Assembly (NCBI GenBank): GCA_963924555.1 | Contig: OZ004582.1 | Coordinates: 5,580,001-5,644,000 of the forward strand | Reading direction: 5' to 3' | From: Crambe crambe | Lineage: Eukaryota > Porifera > Demospongiae > Poecilosclerida > Crambeidae | DNA length: 64,000 bases | Shown here: piece after piece, positions 61,401 through 64,000 of the stretch | Layout of the letters: each line of letters starts with the position of its first letter | Numbering within the stretch: the stretch's first letter is position 1 | Notes under the pieces: model-generated | What the model was told of the DNA's origin: nothing | Seen by the model: the letters and a program-made list of their open reading frames with translations, nothing else | The model's database searches: none | Made by a program: the position numbers and the translations under genes

Positions 61401-64000
61401 TTAGAGACTTTCTCTGTCCACATAAACTCGTCAGATCCTTCAGTCAATTTCACACAACTCAATGCAATAGTAGAAATCATTGATAACACTAGTAAGTGCA
61501 CTTTATAAAATCTTCCTAACTGCTTTGGGTTATTTGTACACAGTAGAAGATTGTTGTGAGTAAAAAAAAAGAAGTTAATTTCATGATCTTAAAAACAGGC
61601 CATCAGATTCAGACCCAATATAGCTATATACATGATTTTGATTGGCGACAAAATTAGGCTGGACACCCTGCAACACTAAGCTATAATGTTAATACAATAC
61701 ATAATGATAGTATTGTTTGCTACGTAAGCAATGTACTGTGTGACACTGTATCGTATTACAGCTAATTATTGCATTGAAACTATAATTGGATTTATAGCCC
61801 ATTGCCATGGTAACGGACGGATTTACATGGATTTATAAATGTGATACAGTGCATGTAATTGTAGCCTGGGGTGGTGTTTACAGATTGCATTGAAACTATA
61901 ATTGGATTTATAGCCCATTGCCATGGTAACGGACGGATTTACATGGATTTATAAATGCGATACAGTGCATGTAATTGTAGCCTGGGGTGGTGTTTACAGA
62001 TTGCATTGAAACTATAATTGGATTTGAAACCAGTTGTGACCCAAGTATAGTGGTCTGAGACCCATAATTATAATTATATATACAACACTAGTTAAGTATC
62101 TTAACACTATTTTATCAGCACTGCAGGTATTTTTGAATAGAACTAGTGTGACGTACTTTGAGGCAGATGGATCTGTCAGTGGTTGTGTGGTTCTTGAAGG
62201 TGGAAGACTAGATCGCAATGTAATTGTCAACCTCGTAACAGTTGATGGAACTGCAATAGGTACGTTGCTACTTAGAAAATACACAAAACTGAGCAAGCTC
62301 CTTAGCCAGCTTAACCAGAAACCCTTTTCATAACGATTTATAGGTCCACCTCTGGAAGATAAACCATGAGCCTATTAGGCATTTTTTTCATTATTAATTT
62401 TGTACACTGCCAGTAGTAGCAGCTGTTTAATGATAATTGTTGTTATGTTTAAAAGATAATTGAGCATCAAGCATGCTATTATTAGTGACTGTAAGGGTGT
62501 TCTTTGTATTCCCTGAGGGTAAAGTGCCCAGGGTACAATGAGAAGGTGTCATTAAAGGTATCAGTGTATTCCCCCAATCTGAAAGCATAATATTATGTGT
62601 ATAAGAATATTAATCCTTGTATATTATATCGTAACTAGCACCATTGGACTACACTCCCCTCAACGTCCCTGTTTTCTTTTCTCCAAATAATGCTACACAA
62701 CAGTTTTCCTGTGGGATGATTCCTGTTGCGGTGGACAATGTGATAGAAAACACTGAAGTGTTCTTTATCACCTTGACTTCATCCGATCCTGCAGTTGTCC
62801 TCACACCACCAAATAATACCACCATAAATATTCTGGATAGCAGCAGTAAGCCAAGATAATATGCACTTTCCTTAGCATGAAGGTTATATTATGAGATCTA
62901 GCCTTTTCTTTTTTGATTACATGAACAGAGCTAACTGCATCATGCATAATGCTACTTGTAACTGCATGCTACTGCGTGTAATGCTAAATGAATGTTCTAT
63001 CAGTGGTTTAACTGCATTTGCCATGTCCCCAACAGCCAGTTATTTCTACCTCCTTATAAAGTCCACGTTTTATTAGCATGCTATACTGTAATTCTGTCAT
63101 AGCTGTGGAGGCCTCCTTCAATGACATCAGCTTCACTGTTAGTGAGAGTGAAGGCAACATAACTGGATGCATCATACTTTCTGGTGCTGTGCTAGATCGA
63201 GATGTGCAAGTTACGGCTACATCTGTCAATGGAACTGCAACAGGTATGTATGGTATGGAACAATCAATGAAAAGTGTTGGATAATTATGACTCAAGCTTT
63301 TGTATGTTTCTTATTGTTTATGATCAAGTTATTTATTGTTGCTTTCTTGCATGCATATTACTTACTTGCTTGCTTATTTGCTTGAATATTTACTTGCTTT
63401 TGCTTTTTCTTGTTCGTTTATTTGTTTGTTACTTGCTTACTTGTTTGTTTATTTGTTTGTTTACTTGTTTATTTGTTTGTTTGCTTGCTTTACTTTCAGC
63501 TCCAGCTGATTATATTGCCATCACCGATGGCATCATCACATTTTCTCCCAATAATATCATAAATCACATGCTCTGTGGAGATGTCCCTATCATTATGGAT
63601 GATGTGGTGGAAGACACTGAAACATTCTTTACCATTCTCACATCATCTGATCCAGCTGTCAACATCACACAAGACAATGGCACTATTAATATCCTGGATA
63701 ACACCAGTAAGCACATAGCAACAACAACAAATCTATTTCCCTAGTACAAGCTTGAGGTTCGACATGATATACCTAACTATATTGGCTTTAAGTATAAAAA
63801 AAAACATGCATAGTAGGTGACCACTGAGTCAGCTTCTACTGTATTAATTATTATTTTCATATTCAGCTCTGCTAGCATCTTTCAGTCAGACCAGCTACAC
63901 TGCTAGTGAGAGTGAAGGGTTTGTTGAGGTATGTGTGGTACTCAGTGGAGGAAGGATTGATCGTGTTCTGAATGTTAACATCTTCACAGCTGATGGAACT
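33842..64000 (+). CDS. Unit C: giant Ig/Calx-beta/NIDO/SMB ectodomain gene (3' partial)
   Basis: 49 exons give an open frame of over 3,100 residues; exon coordinates are in the domain entries below. Domain order: signal peptide, Ig, Calx, Ig, Calx, Calx, linker, NIDO, Calx, Ig, Calx, Calx, linker, NIDO, SMB, Calx, NIDO, Calx, Calx, Ig, then eight more Calx pairs and a half. Each internal exon has the length demanded by its phases, which supports one continuous transcript. No stop, transmembrane segment or new signal peptide was seen between 33899 and 64000, so the C-terminus is outside the window. The set resembles animal matrix or adhesion proteins: NIDO occurs in nidogen and tectorins, Calx-beta arrays in FRAS/FREM, VLGR1 and sponge aggregation factors. 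No known family has exactly this order as far as I recognise. Splitting into two genes after 42828 is possible but unsupported. Confidence 0.7.
34189..34506 (+). CDS. Ig domain C-Ig1
   Basis: A 106-codon phase-1 exon. Cys in CETFVASCTAIF and in NGMYECVVSN give the B/F disulfide; FTRNGVRL is the C-strand region. The F-strand motif YEC and ending SVINEEG are shared with C-Ig2 and C-Ig4. Confidence 0.86.
34794..35426. mobile_element. TTAA-flanked inverted-repeat element
   Basis: 633 bp between perfect TTAA flanks (34790-34793, 35427-35430) with 14-bp ends GGGTGGTGGCACAT and ATGTGCCACCACCC. TTAA target duplication fits piggyBac- or Kolobok-type transposons. No transposase frame, so non-autonomous. 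It sits in the intron after C-Ig1. Confidence 0.82.
35430..35900. other. GC-richer stretch of unknown origin in a unit C intron
   Basis: Less AT-rich than its surroundings, with an internal near-repeat ('ttcagatgcccacatcac' / 'ttcaggtgcccacatcac'). Open frames exist on both strands but none shows a recognisable domain or splice context. Possibly an old transposon fragment. Confidence 0.4.
36455..36950 (+). CDS. Calx-beta domain C1 (TIG type)
   Basis: Exons 36455-36598 and 36747-36950. N-half VTIGVNGPTSVSVPEGG, C-half IPDRDSILQGERMFNLSL ending FTVLDNG. This TIG-type N-half also opens C2, C4, C5 and C10, and often sits next to an Ig exon. Confidence 0.8.
37440..37754 (+). CDS. Ig domain C-Ig2
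   Basis: A 105-codon phase-1 exon after a TTATTATTCAG acceptor. Disulfide cysteines lie in ISFTCEATG and SGEYECFVSN; FRRDGMEL is the C-strand. NDSSTFTINL and LNETG close the domain. Confidence 0.87.
37955..38434 (+). CDS. Calx-beta domain C2 (TIG type)
   Basis: Exons 37955-38089 and 38207-38434. N-half TIGWNGTTSISLMEGET, C-half FNCQNRAHSVNVVILND and FELNETVFLQLV. It has an insertion PGSPSPSPSPF before the last strand IVIIDEDR. Counterpart of C5 in the second cassette. Confidence 0.82.
38663..40121 (+). CDS. Calx-beta domain C3 with a furin-like site
   Basis: Exons 38663-38812 and 39837-40121. N-half GLEVNPSTVDEGDNVTVC, C-half INDDLSNPEYTIAVEL, then an insertion containing GGPRRKRRAVSG before the ending LLITVDDDAG. 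RRKRR (40022-40036) is a strong furin-type cleavage motif; the counterpart domain C6 lacks it. The intron contains the 83-bp minisatellite at 39205-39530. Confidence 0.8.
39205..39530 (+). repeat. 83-bp minisatellite, four copies
   Basis: Units starting near 39211, 39301, 39384 and 39467 share 'gggcagttgcatgtcaagtg', 'ggcaccacta' and 'cagtgcctcagagggcc'. The last three are spaced exactly 83 bp. The open frame across them is a repeat by-product. A single related unit occurs near 22225-22290. Confidence 0.9.
40547..40588 (+). CDS. 42-bp linker exon with GC donor
   Basis: Encodes DNFPPGPLRSPELG between Calx-beta C3 and the first NIDO domain. It ends at GCAAGT, a GC-AG intron. The counterpart exon 47967-48008 is also 42 bp and encodes SSLPPGPFRDPALG with an ordinary GTGAGC donor, which confirms the exon. 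Confidence 0.78.
   Translation: MIIFPLALYEVLN
40879..42828 (+). CDS. NIDO domain C-N1
   Basis: Exons 40879-41003, 41471-41749 and 42594-42828 (phases 1-0, 0-0, 0-1). LLSYGINMGDNIF and FRFFGRNSSKLF lead into VNSNGVVSFDEEF, IAPYWADVDITTFGQIFYN and the TWDRV strand, then NTFQVVLASDG and SRSNIGVNGTYLF. These are the hallmarks of the NIDO domain of nidogen/tectorin-type matrix proteins. Confidence 0.88.
41797..42009. mobile_element. Small inverted-repeat element in the NIDO C-N1 intron
   Basis: Ends AGGTAAAGTGGGGCTATTTC and the inverse GAAATAGCCCCGCTTTACCT are flanked by TA on both sides, giving about 213 bp. This fits a TA-target (mariner-like) non-autonomous element. It begins about 45 bp after the donor at 41750. 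Confidence 0.72.
43264..43556. mobile_element. Near-perfect hairpin transposon
   Basis: 293 bp folding almost entirely on itself: arms of about 130 bp starting AACAAGTAAGGGAAAAAGCA, with a spacer of about 30 bp. Because of the symmetry, both strands give the same open frame starting MKKDVGMTTAQKSKE, an artefact. End sequence is shared with the block at 10211 and fragments near 4050. Confidence 0.9.
44421..45050 (+). CDS. Calx-beta domain C4 (TIG type)
   Basis: Exons 44421-44564 and 44850-45050. N-half VTIGFTGEPAVSITEGQS, C-half FILSPTTLTFNFANM, then DAFFGGNRTFSLSLAL ending ITIIDSS. It opens the second Calx/Ig/Calx/Calx/linker/NIDO cassette, mirroring C1. Confidence 0.82.
45300..45610. repeat. 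Diverged tandem duplication, about 150-bp unit
   Basis: 'ccatgttgacgatctttacc' and its neighbours occur at about 45329 and 45486, with 'gtagcggcaag' and 'acaggcattatg' following in both copies. The region is less AT-rich than the surrounding intron. The minus-strand open frame across it reflects the duplication; no domain was recognised. Confidence 0.65.
46052..46366 (+). CDS. Ig domain C-Ig3
   Basis: A 105-codon phase-1 exon. Cysteines in TLLATCTASG and VGEYQCVVSN; FTHNGVAL is the C-strand. The sequence FTFTVATLLICSVTQ parallels C-Ig1 closely, so the two are recent relatives. Confidence 0.87.
46488..46983 (+). CDS. Calx-beta domain C5 (TIG type)
   Basis: Exons 46488-46625 and 46771-46983. 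N-half VVVGWDGTTTLSLMEGEN, C-half FNCQNRAHTVNITILND ending LIIIDEDR. The C-half is nearly identical to that of C2 and the first exon has no internal ATG start, so it is easily missed. Confidence 0.83.
47265..47735 (+). CDS. Calx-beta domain C6
   Basis: Exons 47265-47420 and 47484-47735, with a 63-bp intron. N-half IILGLQVMNGSSSVNEGD, C-half INDNEFNPTYQIAFRLP ending LLITVDDSQG. Counterpart of C3, but without the RRKRR-bearing insertion. Confidence 0.82.
47967..48008 (+). CDS. 42-bp linker exon before NIDO C-N2
   Basis: Encodes SSLPPGPFRDPALG, phase 1 at both ends, followed by a 53-bp intron. Together with 40547-40588 it shows that this proline-rich mini-exon is a conserved part of the NIDO cassette. 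Confidence 0.8.
48062..49621 (+). CDS. NIDO domain C-N2
   Basis: Exons 48062-48183, 48665-48934 and 49384-49621, with the same phases as C-N1. LLSFGIEFGDNFI, FPFFGQNYSDVG, DANGAIMLFEVD, TTVGRVFFNLV, ATWDRVPQRGG and SFQVVLATDGQSSYVGF mark it. The usual APFWADVD strand is replaced by YPYATAVDLTTVGRVFFN, so this copy has lost the conserved Trp-Ala-Asp. Confidence 0.84.
48209..48235 (+). repeat. 27-bp G homopolymer
   Basis: An uninterrupted G run in the intron after the first NIDO C-N2 exon. Comparable C or G runs lie at 5731-5747, 15942-15970, 19396-19422, 52441-52453 and about 59105-59117, often inside or beside transposon copies. Exact lengths may be unreliable. Confidence 0.9.
50007..50150 (+). 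CDS. Somatomedin-B-like cysteine-rich domain
   Basis: A 48-codon phase-1 exon with ten cysteines, including FSGCCDP, NCSCSQDCFSQGSCCAD and SANC. The C.C..DC....CC.D pattern fits somatomedin-B domains, which are disulfide knots in vitronectin and ENPP proteins. It occurs once, between NIDO C-N2 and Calx-beta C7. Confidence 0.82.
50443..51469 (+). CDS. Calx-beta domain C7
   Basis: Exons 50443-50598 and 51287-51469. N-half VTPDRDEVRIDAEDNVNAEV, C-half GADYVPVVESFQVT and DGEFEASETFIVAIS ending VTVII. It is divergent, with the final strand lacking the acidic DNDG ending. It precedes the third NIDO domain directly. Confidence 0.75.
51655..53467 (+). CDS. NIDO domain C-N3
   Basis: Exons 51655-51782, 52521-52796 and 53227-53467. 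LLPFGLQFGDELL, FQYFGTNESTVF, VNSNGLISFRMPF, IAPFWDDIDIRAFGEILFRF, TWNNV, NTFQAVISVSELESYVIFLY, then SNIGIAGTYSYRVD. It is the most canonical of the three. A transposon copy (52195-52490) sits in its first intron, 31 bp before the acceptor. Confidence 0.9.
52195..52490. mobile_element. CAGGGTTTCATCTA-family element, copy 4 (reverse orientation)
   Basis: A 296-bp element flanked by a perfect 5-bp duplication ATAAC. The internal sequence is inverted relative to copies 1-3 ('cctaggaattttaccttgg' side first). It lies in the intron directly before the second NIDO C-N3 exon. Confidence 0.85.
52903..53175. repeat. Repeat with GCGAGCAAG-type ends
   Basis: Begins 'acatttgacagcgagcaag' and ends with inverted-like 'catgacctgcttgcttgctc'. 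Related sequence occurs at 49090-49140, 59567-60290 and partly 22930-23190. Probably a family of old non-autonomous transposons; boundaries are approximate. Confidence 0.5.
54004..54636 (+). CDS. Calx-beta domain C8
   Basis: Exons 54004-54132 and 54439-54636. N-half VSLNVSSEVNEGDTLMAC, C-half LNDQELEQREMFVVSL ending VAIKDTDS. The intron holds a CTGT tetranucleotide repeat (about 54298-54345). The N-half is the shortest in the array (129 bp). Confidence 0.8.
54891..55413 (+). CDS. Calx-beta domain C9
   Basis: Exons 54891-55037 and 55225-55413. N-half VFFNQSSYSVDERDG...NEDGTATR, C-half GEDYVNDTFTLTF and SDGIDETFENFSAVL ending ITITG. Canonical split after the GTAT turn. Confidence 0.86.
55660..55770 (+). 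repeat. Imperfect (GTT/GCT)n triplet repeat
   Basis: TTG/GTT/GCT triplets over about 110 bp in the intron before the fourth Ig exon. An (AG)n run lies at about 55467-55493 in the same intron. Similar TTG runs occur at 22573-22640. Confidence 0.85.
55860..56165 (+). CDS. Ig domain C-Ig4
   Basis: A 102-codon phase-1 exon. Cysteines in AFSATCIASA and TGEYSCVIDD; FIHNGQTL is the C-strand and VINEEG the end. It is followed by a TIG-type Calx-beta domain, as is C-Ig1. Confidence 0.87.
56526..57392 (+). CDS. Calx-beta domain C10 (TIG type)
   Basis: Exons 56526-56666 and 57189-57392. N-half VTVGFVGDTSLSLVEGEN...GTAASG, C-half FQTQDDQFFSFMC and LDDSTVEGNQSFSLQL ending IIIDNDS. Confidence 0.85.
57752..58178 (+). 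CDS. Calx-beta domain C11
   Basis: Exons 57752-57892 and 57972-58178, with a 79-bp intron. N-half FFQSATYEVNEGGSGAG...TAGTALG, C-half GEDYNDISGTLTFSPTG and QDNLVEGAEVFTIQL ending IGDDSDS. Confidence 0.86.
58303..58857 (+). CDS. Calx-beta domain C12
   Basis: Exons 58303-58440 and 58663-58857. N-half VEVAEGERIFVCFNRSS, C-half GSDFELSSEQVVFSS and LDNTVEDTEFFSLLV ending RITDRST. Confidence 0.82.
59072..59130. repeat. Remnant of the CAGGGTTTCATCTA-type element
   Basis: Only 59 bp: CAGGATTTTCATTTT at one side and AGATGAAATCCTG at the other, with a poly-C run between. No flanking duplication is visible, so this is an internally deleted, diverged copy. Confidence 0.5.
59262..60620 (+). CDS. Calx-beta domain C13 with proline-rich insert
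   Basis: Exons 59262-59486 and 60426-60620. N-half VRSVSEGSELTLCLQV, then an unusual insert AFPSTSPPDPMNPDPSVSP before RNVILQITTLS. C-half GVDYVSVNRSLTF and PDDNLEAVESFSVSV ending IQDTGS. The N-half exon (225 bp) is far longer than the usual 141 bp. The 939-bp intron holds GCGAGCAAG-type repeats. Confidence 0.82.
61063..61491 (+). CDS. Calx-beta domain C14 (type R)
   Basis: Exons 61063-61203 and 61282-61491, with a 78-bp intron. N-half SQTSYTASESEGFVEVC...ADGPATG, C-half DYDASNFPNMFIFVPDN and MDDVVENLETFSVHI ending EIIDNTS. Close relative of B7. Confidence 0.87.
61771..62026 (+). repeat. 116-bp tandem repeat, 2.2 copies
   Basis: 'gcattgaaactataattgga' starts at 61771, 61887 and 62003, an exact 116-bp period; the third copy is partial. 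Units contain 'ggtaacggacggatttacat' and 'cctggggtggtgtttacag'. It lies in the intron before the 62119 exon. Confidence 0.93.
62119..62845 (+). CDS. Calx-beta domain C15 (type P)
   Basis: Exons 62119-62259 and 62639-62845. N-half NRTSVTYFEADGSVSGC...VDGTAIG, C-half DYTPLNVPVFFSPNN and VDNVIENTEVFFITL ending NILDSSS. Exon lengths and almost all residues equal those of B5 (24517/25076). Confidence 0.88.
63103..63706 (+). CDS. Calx-beta domain C16 (type Q)
   Basis: Exons 63103-63243 and 63500-63706. N-half ISFTVSESEGNITGC...VNGTATG, C-half DYIAITDGIITFSPNN and MDDVVEDTETFFTIL ending NILDNTS. Counterpart of B6, sharing a TTGC-rich intron and the CAA run after the donor. Confidence 0.88.
63867..64000 (+). 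CDS. Calx-beta domain C17, N-half (cut by window end)
   Basis: The exon starts after ATATTCAG and reads SQTSYTASESEGFVEVC to ...ADGT, matching the type-R N-half of B7 (141 bp) almost exactly. About seven more bases of exon are expected beyond 64000, then a donor and a C-half exon. Confidence 0.87.

Overview
The window looks like animal nuclear DNA, most likely from a demosponge such as Amphimedon queenslandica. That assignment is inference from AT-rich non-coding DNA full of AGCTA/TAGCT words, very short GT-AG introns (down to 47 bp), many small hairpin transposons, and genes that string Calx-beta, Ig, FN3 and NIDO exons together. I see no bacterial, rRNA, tRNA or CRISPR features. All supported genes lie on the + strand.

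Layout. (1) 1-1602: 3' end of a kelch-repeat gene with a coiled-coil exon. (2) 1603-6524: intergenic DNA with a decayed Calx-beta exon at 4778-4971, then the upstream region of unit A. (3) Unit A, 6525-12318: signal-peptide exon, two Ig-like exons, two FN3 exons (5 exons, about 440 residues). (4) 12319-17166: no coding exon seen; mostly nested inverted-repeat transposons. (5) Unit B, 17167-31522: signal-peptide exon and eleven Calx-beta domains, each split over two exons (23 exons, about 1,324 residues). (6) 31523-33841: no coding exon seen; tandem repeats and hairpins. (7) Unit C, 33842 to beyond 64000: signal-peptide exon, four Ig domains, three NIDO domains, one somatomedin-B-like domain, two 42-bp linker exons, sixteen complete Calx-beta domains and half of another (49 exons, over 3,100 residues). 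The 3' end is outside the window.

I rebuilt every exon from its splice sites. All domain-boundary introns are phase 1, every internal exon has the length its phases require, and each NIDO domain uses two internal phase-0 introns. Whole domains can therefore be skipped, duplicated or exchanged without breaking the frame. Sequence blocks have visibly done this: a three-domain block of unit B recurs at the distal end of unit C, unit B holds an internal two-domain duplication, and unit C holds two copies of a Calx/Ig/Calx/Calx/linker/NIDO cassette.

The most unusual point is that the first exon (signal peptide starting MRKL) and its flanking promoter-like DNA occur three times, at 6525, 17167 and 33842. 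Units A and B both end in a good phase-1 splice donor, with no stop-containing last exon recognised before the next signal-peptide exon. Either three tandem paralogues have short terminal exons that I missed, or this is one very large gene with three alternative promoters and first exons feeding a shared 3' region. The products look like secreted or membrane-tethered, glycosylated adhesion proteins. A cell-recognition or aggregation role is inference only.
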